A DNA stretch of 64,000 nucleotides from Hyphomonadaceae bacterium (GTDB lineage: Bacteria > Pseudomonadota > Alphaproteobacteria > Caulobacterales > Aquidulcibacteraceae). Of this stretch, positions 18,528-27,840 are shown piece by piece; within the stretch, counting starts at the first letter, position 1, and each line of letters starts with the position of its first letter. The position numbers and the translations under genes are program-made. The stretch spans positions 62,001 through 126,000 of the forward strand of contig JAEUMR010000047.1 in NCBI GenBank assembly GCA_016791385.1, read 5' to 3'. A model generated the notes under the pieces. It was not told the origin of the DNA and made no database searches. It saw only the letters and a program-made list of their open reading frames with translations.

Positions 18528-19126
18528 CGTTTCGGCTTCAAAACCAAAAGCGCCAGCGCGCGGAAGCGCCGGACTGCGGCGTTCATGTCTTCCTCGGTCC
18601 AGAGCGCACGGCGCAGCGCCAAGCCTTCCAGGCCCGCGAGCAGCGCTTCAGCTGCGTCTTCCGCTGTGAGCGCCGGGTAGACCCCGCCCGCCCGCTGGGC
18701 GCGGCTGATGGCGCCGGCCAGCTTTGCCGCGGCGATGGCGTCGCGCGCCTTGAGCGCCTTGGCGAGAACCGGATCGCGCGCGGCTTCGGCCCATATGTCG
18801 GGCAAGAGCGCGCGGTCGCCCTCGGCGCTGAACGCTTGCAGGAACGTGCGCGCAAGGTCCGCAAGCGCATCAAGCAGCGCCTCGCTCTCGTTAAGCTGTT
18901 CGAAAGCACTCTCCGCGCTGGCGCGCGCATCAAGCGCGATGGCGGCGACGATATCGGCCTTCGAACCAAAATACCGGTAGAGCATGCCAGGGCTGATGCG
19001 GGCCTCGGCGCAGATTTCCTCGATGGTCGTCTCGCGAAAGCCGCGCTCGCGAAAGCAATTGCGCGCTGCGTCCAGGATTTGGCCGCGGCGGCGTTCGGGC
19101 AGGGCGGGGTCGGCCAGGCGAGGCAT
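18524..19126 (-). CDS. TetR/AcrR-family transcriptional regulator
   Basis: 200 residues from the ATG at 19126, which follows GGGGCGATTCC; an ATG six codons upstream is the alternative. Seen: the N-terminal TetR DNA-binding domain with ILDAARNCFRERGFRETTIEEICAEARISPGMLYRYFGSK, cut here for brevity to its helix-turn-helix core ISPGMLYRYFGSKADI. The C-terminal ligand domain is helical and unassigned. It is divergent from the hybrid kinase gene with a 103-base gap and may regulate it or itself. Target and ligand are unknown. Confidence 0.9.
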   Translation of the reverse strand: MPRLADPALPERRRGQILDAARNCFRERGFRETTIEEICAEARISPGMLYRYFGSKADIVAAIALDARASAESAFEQLNESEALLDALADLARTFLQAFSAEGDRALLPDIWAEAARDPVLAKALKARDAIAAAKLAGAISRAQRAGGVYPALTAEDAAEALLAGLEGLALRRALWTEEDMNAAVRRFRALALLVLKPKR

Positions 19127-19229
19127 GGAATCGCCCCGGAGCATAGCCGATGCGCGCGCCAGTTTAGTCTATCTTCACCCTGTCCTGGCAGCGTCGGTCC
19201 GCCTTTTTGTACGGCGGAGACCGCCTCGC

Positions 19230-21953
19230 ATGCCGCAAACGCCAGCCCCATCGCTTGCGAGCGCCGCCGAAACCCGGCGCCGGGAGATGCCGGCCTCGAT
19301 CGCGCTGGTCATGCTCACCGGTGGCTTGGCGGCGGCGATCATGGGCGGGGGCGGGGGCGCGGTCGGCTGGGCGGCGATCATGGCGCTGCTGCTGATCTTC
19401 GACACCGAGCTTTATCGCCGTCTCGATGCGCACGACGCCAAACTCGAAGGCGCAACGCTTGCCGGCCTGGCTGTATGGTCGTTTGCGAACTCGGCTTTCT
19501 ATGCCGTGCTTCCCGCTGCGCTTTGGCTGCATGGCGAAGCGCCGGCTGCGGCTGCGGCGATGGTGCTCTGGGTGGCGGGCGTGGTGCGCCATTTCAGTCC
19601 CGGCGCTTCAGGCGCGCTGCCGATTGCGATCGCCGGCGCCGCGCCGCCTGCGCTATCGTTGCTTGTTTCGCCGATCGTGATGGCTTCGCTTTCGCATCAG
19701 CCGGATTGGGATCTCGCCATCATCGCTGCGATCGGCGGCGGCGCGCTGATGGCTTATGTCACGCAGGCGCGCGTCAGCGCTGCGGAAGCGGAGCGTGCGC
19801 TACGGGAAAACGCAACGCAGCGTGATCTGCAGCAGACGATGGCGCAGCTGATCTTCGAGCGCGGCCCCTTGGCGGCGACGCTGGTGGACGCGCAGGGACA
19901 TATCCTGGCGATGAGCAAGGATATGCGCGACGGCCTTCGCGTTGATGAAAGCTCTCTCGGCCGGAAGCTTGAGGACATTCTGCCGTGGTCGCCGGAGCGT
20001 TGGCGCGACGCCCACAGCCGAGCGATGCAGGGCGAGCACGTGCGCTACGACGAAGACGAAGTCTACACCGCAAACGGTCCGCGCTGGTTTGCCTGGGAGG
20101 CGATGCCTTGGCGCGACGAACACGGCGAGGTCAGAGGCGTGCTCTGCCATGGCCGCGACATCAGCTCGTTGGTGCAAGTGCGTGCGGCGGCTGCGGCGAA
20201 TGAGAAGCGCCTCAGCATGGCGCTGGCGATGTGCAACAGCGTGGTCTGGGAAGTCGATTTCAAAAAACGCGTGATCAATTGGTACGGCGATGCGCGCCCG
20301 GTGTACGGCGCGGACATGAGCTTCGACCAATTCATGCACCAGGATACGGGCTTTATCCACGCTGAAGATTACCCCGTGCTCGACGCATATTTCAAAGCCG
20401 TCGGAGCGGGTAAGAACGTCGGCGCGGTCGAGCACCGGGTGCTGACCGCTGGTGGCGAAGTGCGCTGGGTCGAAGGCTGGGCGCGGCGTGTGCTCGGGCG
20501 CAGCGGCGGCGTGCGCAAGCTGATCGTTATTTCGCGCGACATCACAGATCGCAAGCGCCAGGAAGCATCATTCATCGCCGCGATGCACCGGGCCGAGGAA
20601 TCGCTGAAGAGCAAGCGGGCGCTGTTTGGCGATGAGGGCGTCGGCGCGGCGGACGCGCTCGACGAGGCGGCGGTCAATGTCGCCGAGATGTACGAGCGGC
20701 TCGACAGTCTGATCGTTGAGATGGATGCGCGCGATGCGATGCTGGCGGAAACGCTGGTCTCGCTGCGTAGCGCACGTGAGGCGGCGGAAGCGGCGAACAT
20801 CTCGAAATCGCAATTCCTGGCCAATATGAGCCATGAGCTTCGTACCCCGCTCAACGCCATTATCGGCTACACGGAAATTCTCCAGGAAGAAGCTGAAGCA
20901 GATGGCCGCGATCGCGACTTGGCCGATATCGATCGCGTGCTGACCGCGGCGCGGCAATTGCTGCATCTGATCAATGGCATTCTCGATCTGTCGAAGATCG
21001 AAGCGGGCAAGATGGATGTGGTCGCGTCCTCGTTCTTCTTGGCCGACGTCATCAGCGAAGCGGCGGCGACCGTGCGTCCGACTGTGGAGAAGGGCGGCAA
21101 CACGCTGCGCGTGGAGATGGCCGGCGACCTTGGCGGAGCGGTGACGGACGCCTTCAAGCTCAACCAGTGTCTGCTCAATCTGCTCTCGAACGCGAGCAAG
21201 TTTACCGAGCAAGGCGAAATCCTGGTGCGGGCGCGGCGCGAGCATGTGGGCGGCGCCGACTGGATCGAGATCACGGTCAGCGACACCGGCATCGGCATGA
21301 GCGCTGAACAGGTGTCGCGTCTGTTCGGCGATTTCATGCAGGCCGACGCAACCACCTCGCGCCGCTATGGCGGCACTGGTTTGGGGCTCGCCATCACGCG
21401 CAAGACCATGAATCTTATCGGTGGTGACGTTCACGTCGCCAGCGCTTTGGGCGAAGGCACGGCGTTCACGCTGCGCTTCCCGGCGCTGCTGAGCACGTCC
21501 GCCGAGCGGGCCGCCCGTCCTGCGCAGGCGATCCTGGGCGGCGGCGCCGAACGTCTTGTTCTGCTTATCGATGACGAAGACAGCGCGCGCGATTTGACGA
21601 CACGCGCGTTGTCGCGCCTGGGCTTTGTGGTGCGTAGCGCCACAACCGGCGAGGCGGGATTGAAGTTGGCCCATGAGCTGCGGCCGAGTCTCATCGTTGT
21701 CGACATCAACCTGCCCGACATCAGCGGCTGGACGGTGATCGAGCGCCTGCGCGCGGGGCCTGATTGCGCCCCCATCGTGGTGCATTCGGTGGATGACAAC
21801 CGCCAGCGCGCGATGGGGCTGGGCGCCTGCGATGCGCTGGTGAAGCCCGCTGACCGCGACGTGCTTGCTGCCTGCGCCCTGCGCTTCGCGCGCGGCGGCG
21901 CTTCCGCAATTCAACCCACGACCCAGACGGCCCCCGCCTACAAGAGTGCATAA
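19230..21953 (+). CDS. Hybrid histidine kinase (membrane sensor, two PAS, HisKA, HATPase, REC)
   Basis: 907 residues from the ATG at 19230, ten bases after GGCGGAG; the open frame extends further upstream but only opposite the TetR gene. Seen: an N-terminal membrane module of about six helices (20-175), two PAS domains (about 205-320 and 325-440, with GRDISSLV and SRDITDRK exits), a HisKA box NMSHELRTPLNAIIGYTE with His near 535, HATPase motifs LLSNASKFT, DTGIGMS and GGTGLGLAITRK, and a C-terminal receiver with DDEDSARD and phospho-acceptor Asp near 825 in VVDINLPD. All catalytic motifs are present. It is followed 11 bases later by a CheY-like gene, its likely partner. Confidence 0.93.
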   Translation: MPQTPAPSLASAAETRRREMPASIALVMLTGGLAAAIMGGGGGAVGWAAIMALLLIFDTELYRRLDAHDAKLEGATLAGLAVWSFANSAFYAVLPAALWLHGEAPAAAAAMVLWVAGVVRHFSPGASGALPIAIAGAAPPALSLLVSPIVMASLSHQPDWDLAIIAAIGGGALMAYVTQARVSAAEAERALRENATQRDLQQTMAQLIFERGPLAATLVDAQGHILAMSKDMRDGLRVDESSLGRKLEDILPWSPERWRDAHSRAMQGEHVRYDEDEVYTANGPRWFAWEAMPWRDEHGEVRGVLCHGRDISSLVQVRAAAAANEKRLSMALAMCNSVVWEVDFKKRVINWYGDARPVYGADMSFDQFMHQDTGFIHAEDYPVLDAYFKAVGAGKNVGAVEHRVLTAGGEVRWVEGWARRVLGRSGGVRKLIVISRDITDRKRQEASFIAAMHRAEESLKSKRALFGDEGVGAADALDEAAVNVAEMYERLDSLIVEMDARDAMLAETLVSLRSAREAAEAANISKSQFLANMSHELRTPLNAIIGYTEILQEEAEADGRDRDLADIDRVLTAARQLLHLINGILDLSKIEAGKMDVVASSFFLADVISEAAATVRPTVEKGGNTLRVEMAGDLGGAVTDAFKLNQCLLNLLSNASKFTEQGEILVRARREHVGGADWIEITVSDTGIGMSAEQVSRLFGDFMQADATTSRRYGGTGLGLAITRKTMNLIGGDVHVASALGEGTAFTLRFPALLSTSAERAARPAQAILGGGAERLVLLIDDEDSARDLTTRALSRLGFVVRSATTGEAGLKLAHELRPSLIVVDINLPDISGWTVIERLRAGPDCAPIVVHSVDDNRQRAMGLGACDALVKPADRDVLAACALRFARGGASAIQPTTQTAPAYKSA

Positions 21954-21964
21954 AAGGAAAGCCC

Positions 21965-22324
21965 ATGCGCATCCTCATTGCTGAAGATCATCCCGACAAC
22001 CGCGAAATGCTGACGCGCCGGCTTGAGCGCCGCGGCTATGAGGTGCACTGCGCTGAGAACGGCGCCGAGGCGGTGGAGAAGGCCAAAGCGTGTGCGCCCG
22101 ATCTCATCCTGATGGACATCTCGATGCCGGTGATGTCGGGCATCGAGGCGACCAAGGTGCTGCGTCAGACGCCGGACGTGAGCGGCGTGAAGATCGTCGC
22201 GCTTACCGCGCACGCGATGGAAAGTGCGCGCCGCGAATGCATGGAGGCGGGCTGCGATGATTTCGCGACCAAGCCGGTCGATTTCGCCGGCCTCGTTGCG
22301 CTGATTGAGAAGTACGCGGCTTGA
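21965..22324 (+). CDS. Single-domain response regulator (CheY/DivK-like)
   Basis: 119 residues, a lone receiver. Seen: acidic pocket AEDHPDN, phospho-acceptor Asp51 in LILMDISMPVMSG, Thr in VALTAHAM and Lys in FATKPVD. It starts 11 bases after the hybrid kinase behind AAAGGAAAG and is probably co-transcribed. Its sequence RRLERRGYEV recurs in the receiver of the next gene, so the two receivers are related. It probably carries phosphate within the relay; its similarity to DivK is general, and I would not give it that name. Confidence 0.92.
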   Translation: MRILIAEDHPDNREMLTRRLERRGYEVHCAENGAEAVEKAKACAPDLILMDISMPVMSGIEATKVLRQTPDVSGVKIVALTAHAMESARRECMEAGCDDFATKPVDFAGLVALIEKYAA

Positions 22325-22457
22325 TCTGGTGAATGCGCAGTAGGGTTAGCCATTCATTGACGCTTTTTTCGTTGCGACCTAAGCGCGAATTAGCGCGGCT
22401 CTAACCCTTCCTCCCGTATTGTCATGGCTGGTATGGTGATTAGCTGCAGGGGGGCGA

Positions 22458-24284
22458 ATGTCCTCGGCGCAAGGCGATGACGGCGCGTCCGCTTCGACGC
22501 GCCTTGGGCGTATTCTGCTGGTCGACGACCAGGCGCAGAACCGCGATATGCTGGGCCGCAGGTTGGAGCGGCGCGGCTATGAAGTCGTGTTGCGCGAAAC
22601 GGCTGTCGGTATCGAAGACGTAATCGTCGCTCAGAAAATCGAACTCGTCCTGCTCGACTGGATGATGCCGGAACGTTCGGGCGCGGACGCGCTCGCCGGC
22701 ATCCGCGCACGCTTCGACGCCGAGCACGTGCCGGTGATCGTTGTTACGGCGCTTGACGATGGCGACATCGTCTCCACCGCGCTTGAAGCGGGCGCCAACG
22801 ACTATATTCCAAAGCCGATCGATCTGCGCGTTCTGACCGCGCGGGTGAAGGCGCAACTCGACCGCCGCCAGGCCGTGCTCGAACTCGACGCCATTCGCGA
22901 CAATCTCGAGCGCACGGTGCAGCAACGCACCCAGGATCTGGTCGCTGCGAACGAAACGCTTTCCGCCGAGATCAGCGAGCGCGAAGCGGCCGAAGCGCGG
23001 GCGCAATCGCTGGCGCGCCACGATCCGCTGACGGGCCTGGCCAACCGCCGCCACTTCCTCGAAGAACTGGAGCGCCGGCTTTCACTGGTTGGCGACGAAA
23101 AGAGCGCCTTCGCGCTGATGTTCATCGACCTCGATCGCTTCAAGCCGATCAATGACGTGCATGGTCACGCCATCGGCGACCAATTGCTGCAAGTGATCGG
23201 CACCCGTCTCACCTCCTGCATCCGCGACGACAGCTTTGCGGCGCGCCTTGGCGGTGACGAGTTTGCCGTGCTGCTGGAAGGCCCCGACGGCCGTGATGGC
23301 GTCGCGGCGGCGGCGCGGCGCGTGCTGCACGAGCTTTCCGCGCCTATTCTCGTCAACGGCCTGAAGCTCACGGTCGGCGCTTCGATCGGTGTCTCGCTGT
23401 GCCCGGAAGACGGTCACAACGCAGCCGACCTGCTGCAACGTGGCGACGCCGCGATGCTGCGCGCGAAGGAAGATCGCGGCGCCTTCAAGTTCTTCGATTC
23501 CTCGATCGATGAAGAGCTGAAATCGAAAGCCGCGCTTGAAAACGAACTGCGCACGGCGATCCCGAACGGTGACATCGTGCCGTACTTCCAGCCGGTGATC
23601 GAACTCGACACGGGCGCGCTCGTTGGCTTTGAAGTGCTCGCGCGCTGGCCCCATGGCGACCGCGGCATGGTGCCTCCGACTTCATTCATCCCGGTGGCGG
23701 AAGAGGCGGGGCTGGTCGACGCCATGTTCTGGGCGCTGCTGGCTCAGGCTTGCCGCAAGGCGCTTGACGCGCCGGGCGATTTTATCCTCGCGGTCAACAT
23801 CTCGCCGAGCCAGGTGCGCGATCAATGGTTCCCGGAAAAGGTGCTGCGCACGCTGCGCGAAACCGGTTTCCCGGCGCAACGGCTTGAGATTGAAGTGACA
23901 GAAAGCGCGATGATCGGCGATGTGGCGCGGGCAAAGTCGTCGCTATTGTCGCTGAAGAACCAGGGCGTGCGCATCGCGCTCGACGATTTCGGCACCGGCT
24001 ATTCGTCGCTCTTCCTTCTGCGCGAGCTGCCGATCGACAAACTGAAGATCGACCGCTCCTTTGTGGCGACCGTTACGGCCGACCGCGAAAACGCGACCAT
24101 CGTCGGCGCGCTTGTCGGGCTCGGCAAAGCGCTAGGTTTGCAGGTCACCGCCGAAGGCGTGGAAGACGAAGCGACCGCCGACGCGTTGCGGGCGATGGGC
24201 TGTGGCTACGCGCAGGGCTTTCTCTACGGCGCCGCCGCGCCGCTTCCGGCGTACAATCCTCTGCCGCTTCGCGCGGCAGTCTAG
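22458..24284 (+). CDS. REC-GGDEF-EAL protein (c-di-GMP synthesis/degradation)
   Basis: 608 residues from an ATG behind AGGGGGGCGA. Seen: a receiver (about 14-130) with VDDQAQNRD, phospho-acceptor in VLLDWMMPERSG and Lys in YIPKPIDL; a short coiled-coil; a GGDEF domain with an intact GGDEF at 265-269; and an EAL domain with EVLARW, ISPSQV, EVTESAM, ALDDFGTGYSSL and AEGVED. Both active sites look functional. The GGDEF inhibitory RxxD site is absent: RDDS stands at that position. It lies 133 bases after the CheY-like gene and is likely the output of the same relay. Confidence 0.94.
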   Translation: MSSAQGDDGASASTRLGRILLVDDQAQNRDMLGRRLERRGYEVVLRETAVGIEDVIVAQKIELVLLDWMMPERSGADALAGIRARFDAEHVPVIVVTALDDGDIVSTALEAGANDYIPKPIDLRVLTARVKAQLDRRQAVLELDAIRDNLERTVQQRTQDLVAANETLSAEISEREAAEARAQSLARHDPLTGLANRRHFLEELERRLSLVGDEKSAFALMFIDLDRFKPINDVHGHAIGDQLLQVIGTRLTSCIRDDSFAARLGGDEFAVLLEGPDGRDGVAAAARRVLHELSAPILVNGLKLTVGASIGVSLCPEDGHNAADLLQRGDAAMLRAKEDRGAFKFFDSSIDEELKSKAALENELRTAIPNGDIVPYFQPVIELDTGALVGFEVLARWPHGDRGMVPPTSFIPVAEEAGLVDAMFWALLAQACRKALDAPGDFILAVNISPSQVRDQWFPEKVLRTLRETGFPAQRLEIEVTESAMIGDVARAKSSLLSLKNQGVRIALDDFGTGYSSLFLLRELPIDKLKIDRSFVATVTADRENATIVGALVGLGKALGLQVTAEGVEDEATADALRAMGCGYAQGFLYGAAAPLPAYNPLPLRAAV

Positions 24285-25024
24285 GCGGCGTAAGCGAACC
24301 AGACGTTCGGCTCGACATAGCGGCCGACGCCTTGATCCAGATCCATGTGCACAGGCACAAGACCGCCTTCGACCGCGTACTCGCCGCTCTGTTCGAACGA
24401 GCGGCCGGTCCACATCTCCCAAAAGCCCACCGGCTCTTCGACCACCATCGAGCGGCGCGCCGGCTTGATCATCTTGCCGCCGGCGGCGGAGTGGCTGCGC
24501 AGCCACGGATCGTAGAGCCGGCCTTTTTCGTCGGCCCAGGCGATGTAGTCATCGATCGAGGTGAAGGGATGGCGATGCTTCTCTGAGGGGCGTACCGGTG
24601 CGATCACGCCATCGAAGCCCTTGCGCTCGGCCAGCGCGCGGAATTCTTCGATCAGGCGGCGGGCGACGCCCTTGCCGCGGTGGATGTTGGGCACGGAGAT
24701 CGCCAGCGCGCCGATCGCGTTGCGTTGCTTGCCCCCGTTCTGCGCCGCGCTTTCGACAATCCAGTCCCAGCCCTCAGGCGGGAGGTTGTTGAAATCGCAG
24801 GCCAGCGGCACGCAATTGCCGACCGCGACCGGATAGCCGGTCTCCTCATCGACCAGGCACAATTGGCAGTCCGAGTGCTCCTCCAGCAACTGCTGGTAGA
24901 ACTCGAAATGCGCGCGCGTGTAATTGAGAAAGCCAAGCGAGCTCCAAGCGGCCTGTTCGATCGCCATTGCCGCACGGCGCAATTCAGGACTATCGGCGCG
25001 CGTCTTGACGACGAACCGGCTCAT
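24281..25024 (-). CDS. GNAT-family N-acetyltransferase
   Basis: 247 residues from the ATG at 25024, behind GGGTGG. Seen: a GNAT core with ALAISVPNIHRGKGVARRLIEEF, where RGKGVA is the acetyl-CoA pyrophosphate loop, preceded by GNCVPLACD. The C-terminal extension (PVGFWEMWTGRSFEQSGEYA) with many aromatic residues is seen in a subgroup of large bacterial GNAT proteins whose substrates are unknown to me. Its stop overlaps the stop of the convergent EAL gene. Confidence 0.75.
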   Translation of the reverse strand: MSRFVVKTRADSPELRRAAMAIEQAAWSSLGFLNYTRAHFEFYQQLLEEHSDCQLCLVDEETGYPVAVGNCVPLACDFNNLPPEGWDWIVESAAQNGGKQRNAIGALAISVPNIHRGKGVARRLIEEFRALAERKGFDGVIAPVRPSEKHRHPFTSIDDYIAWADEKGRLYDPWLRSHSAAGGKMIKPARRSMVVEEPVGFWEMWTGRSFEQSGEYAVEGGLVPVHMDLDQGVGRYVEPNVWFAYAA

Positions 25025-25135
25025 GTACCACCCAAGCAACGTTAACCAATTTACTTCTGCGCGCTGCCTGTCTTCTTGGACATCCCGCCCTTTTGCTGTT
25101 CTGCAGGCGCGTTTCCCTAATAAAGCGTAAAAGGA

Positions 25136-25154
25136 ACTTAGGCAATCCCTAAGT
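25136..25154. repeat. Perfect inverted repeat ACTTAGG-N5-CCTAAGT
   Basis: Seven-base arms (25136-25142 and 25148-25154) around CAATC, in the 308-base divergent gap 25025-25332 upstream of the CHASE4-type gene. The gap is AT-richer than its surroundings and also holds three TTAAC motifs, one as TTAACCAT overlapping the ATG at 25333. The repeat may be an operator or a small hairpin. The rest of the gap shows no gene. Confidence 0.4.
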
Positions 25155-25332
25155 TGTATTTACCTTTATTAACAACGGAGCGTGGGGCCGCAGCGACCAG
25201 GGTCGGCTTGGTTACTCAAGTATTGCTGCAAGAAGATCTCTTCATTTTGCTGTCGTAAACGCAATATTCGCAGTGCGCAGAGTATTTATGGAATGTTGGA
25301 CCCGTGCGTCCGCCATTCAATTTGGCTTAACC

Positions 25333-27636
25333 ATGTCGCTGACTTCCGCCAATACTGCGCACTACAAGAACGATCTGCGCCGCATGACGGCCCTGATTGG
25401 CATCGCGCTTGTCGTATTCGGGATCCTGCTGGTCGCGACCGTCGCCTATGCCGGGTGGTCGGCGAACCGCACCGCGGTGGTCCGTGAGCGGCAGCTGGTC
25501 GAAAACGCGCTGGACCAGAGTGTGAGCCGGGTGCTGGACCAGCAGAAGGCGATCGCCTTCTGGGACGACGCGGTGGAGCACGCCCAGCGGCGGCCCGTCG
25601 ACGTCGAGTGGCTTGAGACCAATATCGGCGTCTACTTCTTCGAGACCTACGGGCATGACGAGGTCATCGTCGTTGATGGCCAGAACAGACCTGTCTACGC
25701 CAATATTGGCGGCGAACTGACCAACGCACGCGCAGCTTACGCCGCGCGCCATGCGGTGCTCGACCGGATCGTGGCGGAGGCGCGCAACGGCGCCGATGGA
25801 GCGTTGCGCCAGCGCGACGCCGCGTTTGCCGAAAGTCAGGGCAATTACAACGCACTGCTCGGCGCCCGCTTCGGCCGCTGGGCCGGCCACATCATGAGCG
25901 TCGACGGCGAACCGGCGGTGGTCGCCGCGCTCAGTATCGTTCCGAACCTCGACGCCGGCTTGCTGCACGGTGAACCGCACCTGTTGCTCAGCGTCGTCAA
26001 GATCGACAACGCGTTCATGAGCGAAGTCGGCAGCTCGCTGCTGATGAGCGATCTCACCATCACGGCGACGCCGAACACGAGCCCAGGCGTCATCAACGAG
26101 CCATTCCGCGCCGATGACGGCACGCAGGTCGGCTATATCTCGTGGACGCCCAAGCGTCCCGGCCAGACGCTGCTGCTGTTCATTCTGCCGCTCGTTGCCT
26201 TGGGCGTGCTAGGGGCGGGCATGCTCACCTGGATCATGATGGTGCGCCTGAAGAAGGCGTCGGGCGAGTTGGCGGACCGCGAAGAGCGCTCGCGCCACGA
26301 GGCGCTGCACGACTCACTTTCAGGACTGCCTAACCGGTCGCACTTCGTGGGCCGGCTGCAGGAGGCGCTCGATCGGCTGATCGAGTCGCGCAACAACGGC
26401 CGCGTCGTCGTCGCCTACATAGATGTCGACCGCTTCAAGGACATCAATGACACCATGGGTCACGCCGCCGGCGATGCGCTGATCATGGCGGTGTCCAAGC
26501 GCTTGCGCGCGGCGATGGGGCCGCAGGATTTCCTCGCGCGCTTCGGCGGCGACGAGTTCGCGGTGCTGCGGCAAGCGACTTCGGCTGCCGCCGCCGATGA
26601 ATTGGCGCAACGGCTGCGCACCGCGTTCGAAGAGAGCTTTGACGTTTACGGCCAACACATCCGCATGACCGCCTCGGTGGGCCTCTCGCTCGCCCCCGAT
26701 CACGGCGTTTCGCCCGCCGAACTGATGCGCAATGCCGACATCGCGCTCTACCAGGGCAAGAACCAGGGCCGGGACAAGGCGATGTTCTTCTGCGCCGAGA
26801 TGGCCGCGGAGGTGGAGCAGCGCCGCGAAACCGAACTCGAGTTGCAGGCGGCGATCGCCGAAGGCGTGCTCGATCTGCATTACCAGCCGCTGGTGTCGTG
26901 CCGCGACGGCCGCGTCACCGGGCTCGAGGCGCTGCTGCGCTGGAAGCACCCGACCAAGGGCTATATCTCGCCGGGCGCTTTCGTGCCGATCGCGGAAGAA
27001 GCGGGGCTGATGCCGTCGCTGGGCGCCTATGTGCTTGAGCGCGCGTTCGCCGAAGCCAAGCGCTGGCCCGATCTCGACGTCGCCATCAACCTTTCACCAG
27101 TGCAGTTCCGGCACGTCGACCTGGTCGAACTGCTCGAACAATTGCTGGCCAAGCACGCCATTGATCCCCGCCGCATCGTGCTGGAGGTCACCGAAGGCGT
27201 GCTGATGGAATCCACCGAGCGCAATCGCCAGATCCTCGAGACCGTGCGCGGTATGGGATTCAAGATCGCGCTGGACGATTTCGGCACCGGCTATTCGTCG
27301 CTGCGCTATCTCTGCGACTTCCGCTTCGACAAGATCAAGATCGACCGCGCTTTCGTCACCGGCATTCACGAGCGCAAGCGGGCGATGACCATCATCCAGT
27401 CAGTCGTGACGCTCGGCCGCGGCCTCGGCATGGATATCGTTGCCGAAGGGGTCGAGACCGAAGCGGAGGCGTCGGTGATGCGCCTTGTCGGCGTCACCGA
27501 GCTGCAGGGCTTCTTCTTCTCGAAAGCGGTTCCGGCAAGCGACGTGCAGGCGCTGATCCAGAAGCTGCCGCACACACAAACCGAAACGGTCGCTGAGGCA
27601 GAACGCACCGATCTGCGTGCGCAGCGCCGCTCGTGA
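25333..27636 (+). CDS. CHASE4-like sensor with GGDEF and EAL domains
   Basis: 767 residues from the ATG at 25333; upstream ATG/GTG codons at 25273-25288 are possible alternatives. Seen: TM helix at about 22-42, a periplasmic CHASE4-type region with QQKAIAFWDDAVEHAQ, a second TM helix near 275-300, a GGDEF domain with RFGGDEFAVL at about 405-409, and an EAL domain with GLEALLRWKHP, INLSPVQF, EVTEGVLM, ALDDFGTGYSSLRYL and AEGVET. Both active sites appear intact. The inhibitory RxxD is replaced by GPQD. It is an inner-membrane c-di-GMP enzyme that senses a periplasmic signal. The ligand is unknown. Confidence 0.9.
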   Translation: MSLTSANTAHYKNDLRRMTALIGIALVVFGILLVATVAYAGWSANRTAVVRERQLVENALDQSVSRVLDQQKAIAFWDDAVEHAQRRPVDVEWLETNIGVYFFETYGHDEVIVVDGQNRPVYANIGGELTNARAAYAARHAVLDRIVAEARNGADGALRQRDAAFAESQGNYNALLGARFGRWAGHIMSVDGEPAVVAALSIVPNLDAGLLHGEPHLLLSVVKIDNAFMSEVGSSLLMSDLTITATPNTSPGVINEPFRADDGTQVGYISWTPKRPGQTLLLFILPLVALGVLGAGMLTWIMMVRLKKASGELADREERSRHEALHDSLSGLPNRSHFVGRLQEALDRLIESRNNGRVVVAYIDVDRFKDINDTMGHAAGDALIMAVSKRLRAAMGPQDFLARFGGDEFAVLRQATSAAAADELAQRLRTAFEESFDVYGQHIRMTASVGLSLAPDHGVSPAELMRNADIALYQGKNQGRDKAMFFCAEMAAEVEQRRETELELQAAIAEGVLDLHYQPLVSCRDGRVTGLEALLRWKHPTKGYISPGAFVPIAEEAGLMPSLGAYVLERAFAEAKRWPDLDVAINLSPVQFRHVDLVELLEQLLAKHAIDPRRIVLEVTEGVLMESTERNRQILETVRGMGFKIALDDFGTGYSSLRYLCDFRFDKIKIDRAFVTGIHERKRAMTIIQSVVTLGRGLGMDIVAEGVETEAEASVMRLVGVTELQGFFFSKAVPASDVQALIQKLPHTQTETVAEAERTDLRAQRRS

Positions 27637-27720
27637 TCACAATCTAGAGACCACTCGTCGCCAAGTGCGTGCGTGGCGTGTGTCGCGCCCTGGACAAAGC
27701 CAAACGGACCCGGCATGCCA

Positions 27721-27748
27721 CCCCTAAGGCGCGGCCCCGCCTTAGGGG
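27721..27748. terminator. Strong hairpin after the GGDEF-EAL gene / before the autotransporter
   Basis: CCCCTAAGGCG (27721-27731) and CGCCTTAGGGG (27738-27748) form an 11-bp perfect stem with a six-base loop. No T-run follows, so it is either a factor-assisted terminator for the upstream gene or a leader hairpin of the autotransporter mRNA, whose ATG is 92 bases on. A smaller CGGCGC/GCGCCG stem lies just downstream at about 27774. Confidence 0.5.
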
Positions 27749-27840
27749 CGCCCGGCGGGGTGGAGTGAGACCACGGCGCTATGCGCCGGTTCTCGCGTAT
27801 GAGCTTCCCCGCCTCGTGACGGTAGGGGACCTTAAGCACG

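Noticed and set aside
18984-19229. Upstream extension of the hybrid kinase frame by 82 codons
   Set aside because: It lies entirely opposite the TetR gene, has no ribosome site, and the real start at 19230 follows GGCGGAG.
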